64,000 nt of DNA from Colletes latitarsis (lineage: Eukaryota; Arthropoda; Insecta; Hymenoptera; Colletidae), in assembly GCF_051014445.1 (NCBI RefSeq), contig NC_135141.1:1674001-1738000 (forward strand), given 5' to 3'. The notes below the pieces were generated by a model. That model worked only from the letters and a program-made list of their open reading frames with translations, had not been told where the DNA came from and did not search any database. Numbering within the stretch: the first letter of the stretch is position 1; the number at the start of each line of letters is the position of its first letter. Shown piece by piece: positions 11,286 through 24,830 of this stretch. Both the position numbers and the translations under genes were made by a program.

Positions 11286-13037
11286 TGCCAGATGCAGGCA
11301 TAACCCAGACCTAACCCAGACCTATCCGGTTTTATCCTCTAAAATGTGGATCGAAACCAAGTTTAATGGGCTGTTTCAGTGTGGTACCACATTACTACGT
11401 GACTCAAACGCGAAAAAACCCAGGTTCTGGCCAACAAGTATGCGAAGAATGCAAAATCATGAGCCAGATGTGGGCATAAGCCAGACCTAACCCAGACCTA
11501 ACCGGTTTTATCCTCTAAAATATTGATCGAAACCAGGTTTTATTGACTGCTACTGTGTGGTGCCACTTTACTACGTGATTCAAACCCGAAAAAACCCAGG
11601 ATCTGGCCAACAAGTATGCAAAGAAAGCAAAACCATGAGCCAGATGCGGGCATAACCCAGACCTATCCCAGACCTAACCGGTTTTATCCTCTAAAATACG
11701 GATCGAAACCAGGTTTAATCGACTGTTTCAATGTGGTACAACATTACGACGTGATTCAAACCCGAAACAACCCAGGATGTAACCAACAAGTTTTCCAAGA
11801 AGGCAAAATCATGTGCCAGATGCAGGCATAACCCAGACCTAACCCAGACCTAACCGGTGTCATCCTTTAAAATATTGATCGAAACCAGGTTTTATTGACT
11901 GTTTCAGTGTGGTACCACATTACTACGTGCCTCAAACCCGAAAAAACCCAGGATCTGGCCAACAAGTATACGAAGAAGGCAAAATTTTGAGCCAGATGCG
12001 GCCATAACCCAGACCTAACCCAGCCCTAACCGGTTTTATCCTCTAAAATACGGATCGAAACCAGGTTTAATCGACTGTTTCAATGTGGTACAACATTACT
12101 ACATGACTCAAACACGATAAAACCCAGGACATGGCAAGCAAGTATGCGAAGAAGGCAAAATAATGAGCCAGATGCGGGCATAACCCAGACCAAACCCAGA
12201 CCAAACCGGTTTTATCCTCTAAAATATTGATCGAAACCAGGTTTTATTGACTGTTACTGTGTGGTACCACATTACTACGTGATTCAAATCTGAAAAAACC
12301 CAGGATCTGGCCAACAAGTATGCAAAGATGGCAAACTCATGAGCCAGATGCGGGCATAACCCAGACCTAACCCAGACCTAACCGGTTTTATCCTGTAAAA
12401 TATTGATCGAAACCAGCTTTAATTGACTGTTTCAATGTGGTACAACATTACTACCTAATTCAAATTCGAGAAAACCCAGGATCTGGCCAACAAGTATGCG
12501 AAGAAGGCAAAATCATGAGCCAGATGCGGGCCTTAACCAGACCTAACCCAGACCTAACCGGCTTTATCCTCTAAAATATTGATCGAAACCAGGTTTTATT
12601 GACTGTTACTGTGTGGTACCACATTACTACGTGACTCAAACCCGAAAAAACCCAGGATCTGGCCAACGAGTATGCGAAGAAGGCAAAATCATGAGCCAGA
12701 TGCGGGCATAAGCCAGACCTAACCAGTTTTATCCTCTAACATATTGATCGAAACCAGGTTTTATTGACTGTTACTGTGTGGTACCACATTGCTACGTGAT
12801 TCAAATCCGAAAAAACCCAGGATCTGGCCAACAAGTATGCAAAGTAGGCAAAATCACGAGCCAAATGCGGGCATAAACCAGACCAAACCCAGACCTAACC
12901 GGTTTTATCCTCTAAAATATTGATCGAAACCAGGTTTAATCGACTGTTTCAATGTGGGACAACATTACTACCTAATTCAAATTCGAGAAAACCCAGGATC
13001 TGGCCAACAAGTATGCGAAGAAGGCAAAATCATGAGC

Positions 13038-13251
13038 CAGATGCGGGCCTTAACCAGACCTAACCCAGACCTAACCGGTTTTATCCTCTAAAATATTGAT
13101 CGAAACCAGGTTTAATCGACAGTTTCAATGTGGTACAACATTACCAAGTTTGGTGGACTGTTTCAGTGTGGTACCACGTTACTACGTAACTCAATCACGA
13201 AAAAACCGAGGATCTGGCCAACAAGAATGCGGAAAAGGTAAAATCATGAGC
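13038..13251. repeat. Composite 214-bp monomer (3 of 6)
   Basis: Same ATTAC/CAAGTTTGGTGG junction, here with two 11-bp modules (GGCCTTAACCAGACC form), so 176+38=214 bp. The composite segment is therefore found on two different module backgrounds, which requires an exchange after it formed. Confidence 0.9.
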
Positions 13252-13488
13252 CAGATGCGGGCATAACGCAGACCTAACCCAGACCTAACCGGTGTCATCC
13301 TCTAAAATGTGGATCGAAGCCAGCTTTAATTGACTGTTTCACTGTGGTACCACATTACTACGTGCCTCAAACCCGAAAAAACCCAGGATCTGGCCAACAA
13401 GTGTACGAAGAAGGCAAAATTATGAGCCAGATGCGGGCATAACCCAAACCTAACCCAGCCCTAACCGGTTTTATCCTCTAAAATACTG

Positions 13489-16400
13489 ATCGAAACCAAG
13501 TTTAATGGTCCGTTTCAGTGTGGTACCACATTACTACGTGACTCAAACCCGAAAAAAACCCAGGATCTGGCCAACAAGTATGCGAAGAAGGCAAAATCAT
13601 GAGCCAGATGTGGGCCTTAACCAGACCTAACCCAGACCTAACCGGTGTTATCCTCTAAAATGTGGATCGAAGCCAGCTTTAATTGACTGTTTAAGTGTGG
13701 TACCACATTACTACGTGACTCAAACCCGAAGAAACCCAGGTTCTGGCCAACAAGTATGCGAAGAAGGCAAAATCATGAGCCAGATGTGGGCATAAGCCAG
13801 ACCTAACCCAGACCTAACCGGTTTTATCCTCTAAAATATTCATCGAAACCAGGTTTTATTGACTGCTACTGTGTGGTACCACATTACTACGTGATTCAAA
13901 TCCGACAAAACCCAGGATCTGGCCAACAAGTATGCAAAGAAGGCAAAATCATAAGCCAGATGCGGGCATAACCCAGACCTATCCCAGACCTAACCGGTGT
14001 CATCCTTTAAAATACTGATCGAAACCAGGTTTTATTGACTGTTTCACTGTGGTACCACATTACTACGTGCCTCAAACCCGAAAAAACCCAGGATCTGGCC
14101 AACAAGTGTACGAAGAAGGCAAAATTATGAGCCAGATGCGGGCATAAACCAAACCTAACCCAGCCCTAACCGGTTTTATCCTCTAAAATATTGATCGAAA
14201 CCAGGTTTTATTGTCTGCTACTGTGTGGTACCACATTACTCCGTGAGTCAAATCCGAAAAAACCCAGGATCTGGCCAACAAGTATGCGAAGTAGGCAAAA
14301 TCATGAGCCAGATGTGGGCATAAGCCAGACCTAACCCAGACCTAACCGATTTTATCCTCTAAAATATAGATCGAAACCAGGTTTAGTTGACTGTTTCGTT
14401 ATCGTACCGCATTACTACGCCATTCAAACAGGGTAAAACCCAGGTTCTGGCCAACAAGTATGCGATGAAGGCAGAATCATGAGCGAGATGCGGGCATAAC
14501 CCAGACCTAACCCAGACCTAAACGGTGTTAACCTCCAAAATATTGATCGAAACCAATTTTAATGGATTGTTTCTGTGTGGTAACACATTACTACGTGATT
14601 CAAAACCGAAAAAACCCAGGATCAGGCCAACAAGTATGCGAAGAAGGCAAAATCATGTGCCAGATACGGGCATAACCCAGACCTAACCCAGGCCAAACCG
14701 GTGTGATCCTCTAAAATATTGATCGAAACCAGGTTTTATTGACTGCTACTGTGTGGTACCACATTACTACGTGATTCAAATCCGAAAAAACCCAGGATCT
14801 GGCCAACAAGTATGCAAAGAAGGCAAAATCATAAGCCAGATGCGCGCATAACCCAGACCTAAACCTGACCTAACCGGTGTCATCCTGTAAAATATTGATC
14901 GAAACCAAGTTTAATGGGCCGTTTCAGTGTGGTACCACATTACTACGTGACTCAAACCCGAAAAAACCCAGGATCTGGCCAACAAGTATGCGAAGAAGTC
15001 AAAATCATGAGCCAGATGCGGGCATAAGCCAGACCTAACCCAGCCCTAACCTGTTTTATCCTATAAAATATTGATCGAAACCAGCTTTAATTGACTGTTT
15101 CAATGTGGTACAACATTACTACGTGATTCAAATCCGAAAAAACCCAGGATCGGGCCAACAAGTATGCAAAGAAGGAAAAATCATGAGCCAGATGCGGGCA
15201 TAACCCAGACCTAAACGGTTTTATCCTTTAAAATATTGATCGAAACCTGGTTTTATTGACTGTTACTGTGTGGTACCACATTACTGCGTGATTCAAATCC
15301 GAAAAAACCCAAAATCTGGCCAACAAGTATGCAAAGATGGCAAAATCATGAGCCAGATGCGGGCATAAGCCAGACCTAACCCAGACCTAACCGGTGTCAT
15401 CCTTTAAAATGTTGATCGAAACTAAGTTTAATGGACTGTTTCAGTGTGGTACCACATTACTACGTGACTCGAACCCGAAAAAACCCAGGATCTGGCCAAC
15501 AAGTATGCGAAGAAGGCAAAATCATGAGCCAGATGCGGGCATAACCCAGACCTAACCCAGACCTAACCGGTGTTATCCTTTAAAATATTGATCGAAACCA
15601 AGTTTAGTTGACTGTTTCAGTGTGGTACCACATTACTACGTGCCTCAAACCCGAAAAAACCCAGGATCTGGCCAACAAGTATACGAAGAAGGCAAAATTT
15701 TGAGCCAGATGCGGCCATAACCCAGACCTAACCCAGACCTAACCGGTTTTATCCTCTAAAATGTGGATCGAAACCAAGTTTAATGGGCTGTTTCAGTGTG
15801 GTACCACATTACTACGTGACTCAAACGCGAAAAAACCCAGGTTCTGGCCAACAAGTATGCGAAGAATGCAAAATCAAGAGCCAGATGTGGGCATAAGCCA
15901 GACCTAACCCAGACCTAACCGGTGTCATCCTTTAAAATGTTGATCGAAACTAAGTTTAATGGACTGTTTCAGTGTGGTACCACATTACTACGTGACTCGA
16001 ACCCGAAAAAACCCAGGATCTGGCCAACAAGTATGCGAAGAAGGCAAAATCATGAGCCAGATGCGGGCATAACCCAGACCTAACCCAGACCTAACCGGTG
16101 TTATCCTTTAAAATATTGATCGAAACCTGGTTTTATTGACTGTTACTGTGTGGTACCACATTACTGCGTGATTCAAATCCGAAAAAACCCAAAATCTGGC
16201 CAACAAGTATGCAAAGATGGCAAAATCATGTGCCAGATGCAGGCATAACCCAGACCTAACCCAGACCTATCCGGTTTTATCCTCTAAAATGTGGATCGAA
16301 ACCAAGTTTAATGGGCTGTTTCAGTGTGGTACCACATTACTACGTGACTCAAACGCGAAAAAACCCAGGTTCTGGCCAACAAGTATGCGAAGAATGCAAA

Positions 16401-18433
16401 ATCATGAGCCAGATGTGGGCATAAGCCAGACCTAACCCAGACCTAACCGGTTTTATCCTCTAAAATATTGATCGAAACCAGGTTTTATTGACTGCTACTG
16501 TGTGGTGCCACTTTACTACGTGATTCAAACCCGAAAAAACCCAGGATCTGGCCAACAAGTATGCAAAGAAAGCAAAACCATGAGCCAGATGCGGGCATAA
16601 CCCAGACCTATCCCAGACCTAACCGGTTTTATCCTCTAAAATACGGATCGAAACCAGGTTTAATCGACTGTTTCAATGTGGTACAACATTACGACGTGAT
16701 TCAAACCCGAAACAACCCAGGATGTAACCAACAAGTTTTCCAAGAAGGCAAAATCATGTGCCAGATGCAGGCATAACCCAGACCTAACCCAGACCTAACC
16801 GGTGTCATCCTTTAAAATATTGATCGAAACCAGGTTTTATTGACTGTTTCAGTGTGGTACCACATTACTACGTGCCTCAAACCCGAAAAAACCCAGGATC
16901 TGGCCAACAAGTATACGAAGAAGGCAAAATTTTGAGCCAGATGCGGCCATAACCCAGACCTAACCCAGCCCTAACCGGTTTTATCCTCTAAAATACGGAT
17001 CGAAACCAGGTTTAATCGACTGTTTCAATGTGGTACAACATTACTACATGACTCAAACACGATAAAACCCAGGACATGGCAAGCAAGTATGCGAAGAAGG
17101 CAAAATAATGAGCCAGATGCGGGCATAACCCAGACCAAACCCAGACCAAACCGGTTTTATCCTCTAAAATATTGATCGAAACCAGGTTTTATTGACTGTT
17201 ACTGTGTGGTACCACATTACTACGTGATTCAAATCTGAAAAAACCCAGGATCTGGCCAACAAGTATGCAAAGATGGCAAACTCATGAGCCAGATGCGGGC
17301 ATAACCCAGACCTAACCCAGACCTAACCGGTTTTATCCTGTAAAATATTGATCGAAACCAGCTTTAATTGACTGTTTCAATGTGGTACAACATTACTACC
17401 TAATTCAAATTCGAGAAAACCCAGGATCTGGCCAACAAGTATGCGAAGAAGGCAAAATCATGAGCCAGATGCGGGCCTTAACCAGACCTAACCCAGACCT
17501 AACCGGCTTTATCCTCTAAAATATTGATCGAAACCAGGTTTTATTGACTGTTACTGTGTGGTACCACATTACTACGTGACTCAAACCCGAAAAAACCCAG
17601 GATCTGGCCAACGAGTATGCGAAGAAGGCAAAATCATGAGCCAGATGCGGGCATAAGCCAGACCTAACCAGTTTTATCCTCTAACATATTGATCGAAACC
17701 AGGTTTTATTGACTGTTACTGTGTGGTACCACATTGCTACGTGATTCAAATCCGAAAAAACCCAGGATCTGGCCAACAAGTATGCAAAGTAGGCAAAATC
17801 ACGAGCCAAATGCGGGCATAAACCAGACCAAACCCAGACCTAACCGGTTTTATCCTCTAAAATATTGATCGAAACCAGGTTTAATCGACTGTTTCAATGT
17901 GGGACAACATTACTACCTAATTCAAATTCGAGAAAACCCAGGATCTGGCCAACAAGTATGCGAAGAAGGCAAAATCATGAGCCAGATGCGGGCCTTAACC
18001 AGACCTAACCCAGACCTAACCGGTTTTATCCTCTAAAATATTGATCGAAACCAGGTTTAATCGACAGTTTCAATGTGGTACAACATTACCAAGTTTGGTG
18101 GACTGTTTCAGTGTGGTACCACGTTACTACGTAACTCAATCACGAAAAAACCGAGGATCTGGCCAACAAGAATGCGGAAAAGGTAAAATCATGAGCCAGA
18201 TGCGGGCATAACGCAGACCTAACCCAGACCTAACCGGTGTCATCCTCTAAAATGTGGATCGAAGCCAGCTTTAATTGACTGTTTCACTGTGGTACCACAT
18301 TACTACGTGCCTCAAACCCGAAAAAACCCAGGATCTGGCCAACAAGTGTACGAAGAAGGCAAAATTATGAGCCAGATGCGGGCATAACCCAAACCTAACC
18401 CAGCCCTAACCGGTTTTATCCTCTAAAATACTG
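13489..18433. repeat. HOR-A copy 2 (28 monomers, 4945 bp)
   Basis: Collinear with copies 1 and 3 over its whole length. It shares the alleles C at 15721 and A at 15830 with copy 3 against copy 1, and shares G at 17736 with copy 1 (12791) against A in copy 3 (22681). Differences are so few that the copies are at most very recently separated. I read them by eye and have not counted every base. Confidence 0.92.
17983..18196. repeat. Composite 214-bp monomer (4 of 6)
   Basis: HOR-A copy 2 counterpart of 13038-13251, displaced by 4945 bp. Confidence 0.88.
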
Positions 18434-21400
18434 ATCGAAACCAAGTTTAATGGTCCGTTTCAGTGTGGTACCACATTACTACGTGACTCAAACCCGAAAA
18501 AAACCCAGGATCTGGCCAACAAGTATGCGAAGAAGGCAAAATCATGAGCCAGATGTGGGCCTTAACCAGACCTAACCCAGACCTAACCGGTGTTATCCTC
18601 TAAAATGTGGATCGAAGCCAGCTTTAATTGACTGTTTAAGTGTGGTACCACATTACTACGTGACTCAAACCCGAAGAAACCCAGGTTCTGGCCAACAAGT
18701 ATGCGAAGAAGGCAAAATCATGAGCCAGATGTGGGCATAAGCCAGACCTAACCCAGACCTAACCGGTTTTATCCTCTAAAATATTCATCGAAACCAGGTT
18801 TTATTGACTGCTACTGTGTGGTACCACATTACTACGTGATTCAAATCCGACAAAACCCAGGATCTGGCCAACAAGTATGCAAAGAAGGCAAAATCATAAG
18901 CCAGATGCGGGCATAACCCAGACCTATCCCAGACCTAACCGGTGTCATCCTTTAAAATACTGATCGAAACCAGGTTTTATTGACTGTTTCACTGTGGTAC
19001 CACATTACTACGTGCCTCAAACCCGAAAAAACCCAGGATCTGGCCAACAAGTGTACGAAGAAGGCAAAATTATGAGCCAGATGCGGGCATAAACCAAACC
19101 TAACCCAGCCCTAACCGGTTTTATCCTCTAAAATATTGATCGAAACCAGGTTTTATTGTCTGCTACTGTGTGGTACCACATTACTCCGTGAGTCAAATCC
19201 GAAAAAACCCAGGATCTGGCCAACAAGTATGCGAAGTAGGCAAAATCATGAGCCAGATGTGGGCATAAGCCAGACCTAACCCAGACCTAACCGATTTTAT
19301 CCTCTAAAATATAGATCGAAACCAGGTTTAGTTGACTGTTTCGTTATCGTACCGCATTACTACGCCATTCAAACAGGGTAAAACCCAGGTTCTGGCCAAC
19401 AAGTATGCGATGAAGGCAGAATCATGAGCGAGATGCGGGCATAACCCAGACCTAACCCAGACCTAAACGGTGTTAACCTCCAAAATATTGATCGAAACCA
19501 ATTTTAATGGATTGTTTCTGTGTGGTAACACATTACTACGTGATTCAAAACCGAAAAAACCCAGGATCAGGCCAACAAGTATGCGAAGAAGGCAAAATCA
19601 TGTGCCAGATACGGGCATAACCCAGACCTAACCCAGGCCAAACCGGTGTGATCCTCTAAAATATTGATCGAAACCAGGTTTTATTGACTGCTACTGTGTG
19701 GTACCACATTACTACGTGATTCAAATCCGAAAAAACCCAGGATCTGGCCAACAAGTATGCAAAGAAGGCAAAATCATAAGCCAGATGCGCGCATAACCCA
19801 GACCTAAACCTGACCTAACCGGTGTCATCCTGTAAAATATTGATCGAAACCAAGTTTAATGGGCCGTTTCAGTGTGGTACCACATTACTACGTGACTCAA
19901 ACCCGAAAAAACCCAGGATCTGGCCAACAAGTATGCGAAGAAGTCAAAATCATGAGCCAGATGCGGGCATAAGCCAGACCTAACCCAGCCCTAACCTGTT
20001 TTATCCTATAAAATATTGATCGAAACCAGCTTTAATTGACTGTTTCAATGTGGTACAACATTACTACGTGATTCAAATCCGAAAAAACCCAGGATCGGGC
20101 CAACAAGTATGCAAAGAAGGAAAAATCATGAGCCAGATGCGGGCATAACCCAGACCTAAACGGTTTTATCCTTTAAAATATTGATCGAAACCTGGTTTTA
20201 TTGACTGTTACTGTGTGGTACCACATTACTGCGTGATTCAAATCCGAAAAAACCCAAAATCTGGCCAACAAGTATGCAAAGATGGCAAAATCATGAGCCA
20301 GATGCGGGCATAAGCCAGACCTAACCCAGACCTAACCGGTGTCATCCTTTAAAATGTTGATCGAAACTAAGTTTAATGGACTGTTTCAGTGTGGTACCAC
20401 ATTACTACGTGACTCGAACCCGAAAAAACCCAGGATCTGGCCAACAAGTATGCGAAGAAGGCAAAATCATGAGCCAGATGCGGGCATAACCCAGACCTAA
20501 CCCAGACCTAACCGGTGTTATCCTTTAAAATATTGATCGAAACCAAGTTTAGTTGACTGTTTCAGTGTGGTACCACATTACTACGTGCCTCAAACCCGAA
20601 AAAACCCAGGATCTGGCCAACAAGTATACGAAGAAGGCAAAATTTTGAGCCAGATGCGGCCATAACCCAGACCTAACCCAGACCTAACCGGTTTTATCCT
20701 CTAAAATGTGGATCGAAACCAAGTTTAATGGGCTGTTTCAGTGTGGTACCACATTACTACGTGACTCAAACGCGAAAAAACCCAGGTTCTGGCCAACAAG
20801 TATGCGAAGAATGCAAAATCAAGAGCCAGATGTGGGCATAAGCCAGACCTAACCCAGACCTAACCGGTGTCATCCTTTAAAATGTTGATCGAAACTAAGT
20901 TTAATGGACTGTTTCAGTGTGGTACCACATTACTACGTGACTCGAACCCGAAAAAACCCAGGATCTGGCCAACAAGTATGCGAAGAAGGCAAAATCATGA
21001 GCCAGATGCGGGCATAACCCAGACCTAACCCAGACCTAACCGGTGTTATCCTTTAAAATATTGATCGAAACCTGGTTTTATTGACTGTTACTGTGTGGTA
21101 CCACATTACTGCGTGATTCAAATCCGAAAAAACCCAAAATCTGGCCAACAAGTATGCAAAGATGGCAAAATCATGTGCCAGATGCAGGCATAACCCAGAC
21201 CTAACCCAGACCTATCCGGTTTTATCCTCTAAAATGTGGATCGAAACCAAGTTTAATGGGCTGTTTCAGTGTGGTACCACATTACTACGTGACTCAAACG
21301 CGAAAAAACCCAGGTTCTGGCCAACAAGTATGCGAAGAATGCAAAATCATGAGCCAGATGTGGGCATAAGCCAGACCTAACCCAGACCTAACCGGTTTTA

Positions 21401-23378
21401 TCCTCTAAAATATTGATCGAAACCAGGTTTTATTGACTGCTACTGTGTGGTGCCACTTTACTACGTGATTCAAACCCGAAAAAACCCAGGATCTGGCCAA
21501 CAAGTATGCAAAGAAAGCAAAACCATGAGCCAGATGCGGGCATAACCCAGACCTATCCCAGACCTAACCGGTTTTATCCTCTAAAATACGGATCGAAACC
21601 AGGTTTAATCGACTGTTTCAATGTGGTACAACATTACGACGTGATTCAAACCCGAAACAACCCAGGATGTAACCAACAAGTTTTCCAAGAAGGCAAAATC
21701 ATGTGCCAGATGCAGGCATAACCCAGACCTAACCCAGACCTAACCGGTGTCATCCTTTAAAATATTGATCGAAACCAGGTTTTATTGACTGTTTCAGTGT
21801 GGTACCACATTACTACGTGCCTCAAACCCGAAAAAACCCAGGATCTGGCCAACAAGTATACGAAGAAGGCAAAATTTTGAGCCAGATGCGGCCATAACCC
21901 AGACCTAACCCAGCCCTAACCGGTTTTATCCTCTAAAATACGGATCGAAACCAGGTTTAATCGACTGTTTCAATGTGGTACAACATTACTACATGACTCA
22001 AACACGATAAAACCCAGGACATGGCAAGCAAGTATGCGAAGAAGGCAAAATAATGAGCCAGATGCGGGCATAACCCAGACCAAACCCAGACCAAACCGGT
22101 TTTATCCTCTAAAATATTGATCGAAACCAGGTTTTATTGACTGTTACTGTGTGGTACCACATTACTACGTGATTCAAATCTGAAAAAACCCAGGATCTGG
22201 CCAACAAGTATGCAAAGATGGCAAACTCATGAGCCAGATGCGGGCATAACCCAGACCTAACCCAGACCTAACCGGTTTTATCCTGTAAAATATTGATCGA
22301 AACCAGCTTTAATTGACTGTTTCAATGTGGTACAACATTACTACCTAATTCAAATTCGAGAAAACCCAGGATCTGGCCAACAAGTATGCGAAGAAGGCAA
22401 AATCATGAGCCAGATGCGGGCCTTAACCAGACCTAACCCAGACCTAACCGGCTTTATCCTCTAAAATATTGATCGAAACCAGGTTTTATTGACTGTTACT
22501 GTGTGGTACCACATTACTACGTGACTCAAACCCGAAAAAACCCAGGATCTGGCCAACGAGTATGCGAAGAAGGCAAAATCATGAGCCAGATGCGGGCATA
22601 AGCCAGACCTAACCAGTTTTATCCTCTAACATATTGATCGAAACCAGGTTTTATTGACTGTTACTGTGTGGTACCACATTACTACGTGATTCAAATCCGA
22701 AAAAACCCAGGATCTGGCCAACAAGTATGCAAAGTAGGCAAAATCACGAGCCAAATGCGGGCATAAACCAGACCAAACCCAGACCTAACCGGTTTTATCC
22801 TCTAAAATATTGATCGAAACCAGGTTTAATCGACTGTTTCAATGTGGGACAACATTACTACCTAATTCAAATTCGAGAAAACCCAGGATCTGGCCAACAA
22901 GTATGCGAAGAAGGCAAAATCATGAGCCAGATGCGGGCCTTAACCAGACCTAACCCAGACCTAACCGGTTTTATCCTCTAAAATATTGATCGAAACCAGG
23001 TTTAATCGACAGTTTCAATGTGGTACAACATTACCAAGTTTGGTGGACTGTTTCAGTGTGGTACCACGTTACTACGTAACTCAATCACGAAAAAACCGAG
23101 GATCTGGCCAACAAGAATGCGGAAAAGGTAAAATCATGAGCCAGATGCGGGCATAACGCAGACCTAACCCAGACCTAACCGGTGTCATCCTCTAAAATGT
23201 GGATCGAAGCCAGCTTTAATTGACTGTTTCACTGTGGTACCACATTACTACGTGCCTCAAACCCGAAAAAACCCAGGATCTGGCCAACAAGTGTACGAAG
23301 AAGGCAAAATTATGAGCCAGATGCGGGCATAACCCAAACCTAACCCAGCCCTAACCGGTTTTATCCTCTAAAATACTG
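18434..23378. repeat. HOR-A copy 3 (28 monomers, 4945 bp)
   Basis: Third full copy. Homology with copy 2 stops at about 23388, where AGGTTTAATTGTCTG replaces AAGTTTAATGGTCCG. Beyond that point the HOR order is broken. Confidence 0.92.
22928..23141. repeat. Composite 214-bp monomer (5 of 6)
   Basis: HOR-A copy 3 counterpart of the composite monomer, displaced by 4945 bp from 17983. Confidence 0.88.
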
Positions 23379-24830
23379 ATCGAAACCAGGTTTAATTGTC
23401 TGTTTCAGTGTGGTACCACATTACTACGTGACTCAAACCCGAAGAAACCCAGGTTCTGGCCAACAAGTATGCGAAGAAGGCAAAATCATGAGCCAGATGT
23501 GGGCATAAGCCAGACCTAACCCAGACCTAACCGGTTTTATCCTCTAAAATATTGATCGAAACCAGGTTTTATTGACTGCTACTGTGTGGTACCACATTAC
23601 TACGTGATTCAAATCCGACAAAACCCAGGATCTGGCCAACAAGAATGCGGAAAAGTTAAAATCATGAGCCAGATGCGGGCATAAGCCAGACCTAACCCAG
23701 CCCTAACCGGTGTCATCCTGTAAAATATTGATCGAAACCAAGTTTAATGGTCCGTTTCAGTGTGGTACCACATTACTACGTGACTCAAACCCGAAAAAAA
23801 CCCAGGATCTGGCCAACAAGTATGCGAAGAAGGCAAAATCATGAGCCAGATGTGGGCATAAGCCAGACCTAACCCAGACCTAACCGGTTTTATCCTCTAA
23901 AATATTGATCGAAACCAGGTTTAATCGACTGTTTCAATGTGGGACAACATTACTACCTAATTCAAATTCGAGAAAACCCAGGATCTGGCCAACAAGTATG
24001 CGAAGAAGGCAAAATCATGAGCCAGATGCGGGCCTTAACCAGACCTAACCCAGACCTAACCGGTTTTATCCTCTAAAATATTGATCGAAACCAGGTTTAA
24101 TCGACAGTTTCAATGTGGTACAACATTACCAAGTTTGGTGGACTGTTTCAGTGTGGTACCACGTTACTACGTAACTCAATCACGAAAAAACCGAGGATCT
24201 GGCCAACAAGAATGCGGAAAAGGTAAAATCATGAGACAGATGCGGGCATAACGCAGACCTAACCCAGACCTAGCCGGTGTTATCCTCTAAAATGTGGATC
24301 GAAGCCAGCTTTAATTGACTGTTTAAGTGTGGTACCACATTACTACGTGACTGAAACCCGAAGAAACCCAGGTTCTGGCCAACAAGTATGCGAAGAAGGC
24401 AAAATCATGAGCCAGATGTGGGCATAAGCCAGACCTAACCCAGACCTAACCGGTTTTATCCTCTAAAATATTGATCGAAACCAGGTTTTATTGACTGCTA
24501 CTGTGTGGTACCACATTACTACGTGATTCAAATCCGAAAAAACCGAGGATCTGGCCAACAAGAATGCGGAAAAGGTAAAATCATGAGCCAGATGCGGGCA
24601 TAACGCAGACCTAACCCAGACCTAACCGGTGTTATCCTCTAAAATGTGGATCGAAGCCAGCTTTTATTGACTGTTTCACTGTGGTACCACATTACTACGT
24701 GCCTCAAACCCGAAAAAACCCAGGATCTGGCCAACAAGTGTACGAAGAAGGCAAAATTATGAGCCAGATGCGGGCATAACCCAAACCTAACCCAGCCCTA
24801 ACCGGTTTTATCCTCTAAAATACTGATCGA
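23379..24830. repeat. Rearranged HOR-A-derived monomers
   Basis: About eight monomers, nearly all types also found in HOR-A but in a new order. They include a second run of the AATGTGGGACAAC unit followed by the composite monomer (24023-24236) only about 1.1 kb after the previous composite, and an extra GCGGAAAAGGTAAAATC unit near 24560. The section looks like the product of several local exchanges after HOR-A formed. Confidence 0.7.
24023..24236. repeat. Composite 214-bp monomer (6 of 6)
   Basis: Last copy of the 38-bp duplicated monomer. It lies 1095 bp after the one at 22928 and outside the regular 4945-bp spacing. Its right boundary reads GAGACAGATG instead of GAGCCAGATG. No composite monomer is seen further right. 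Confidence 0.88.

Larger units (their letters stand above)
8544..13488. repeat. HOR-A copy 1 (28 monomers, 4945 bp)
   Basis: First of three collinear copies displaced by exactly 4945 bp (for example CATAAGCCAGATG near 9006, 13951 and 18896). 4945 = 28x176 -11 -11 +38 +1. The terms are two single-module monomers (10244, 12697), one composite monomer (13038) and one unit with an extra A in its A-run. Private variants of this copy include G at 10776 (C at 15721 and 20666) and G at 10885 (A at 15830 and 20775). Left homology starts inside AAGTTTAATGG, about 8544-8560. Confidence 0.92.

Noticed and set aside
11272..11831. Pairs of 72- and 71-codon open frames repeated at 11272/11616, 16217/16561, 21162/21506 (and 27907)
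   Set aside because: Their exact recurrence is caused by the 4945-bp HOR-A period and its scrambled copy. They are translations of monomer sequence, and identity reflects recent DNA amplification, not protein constraint.
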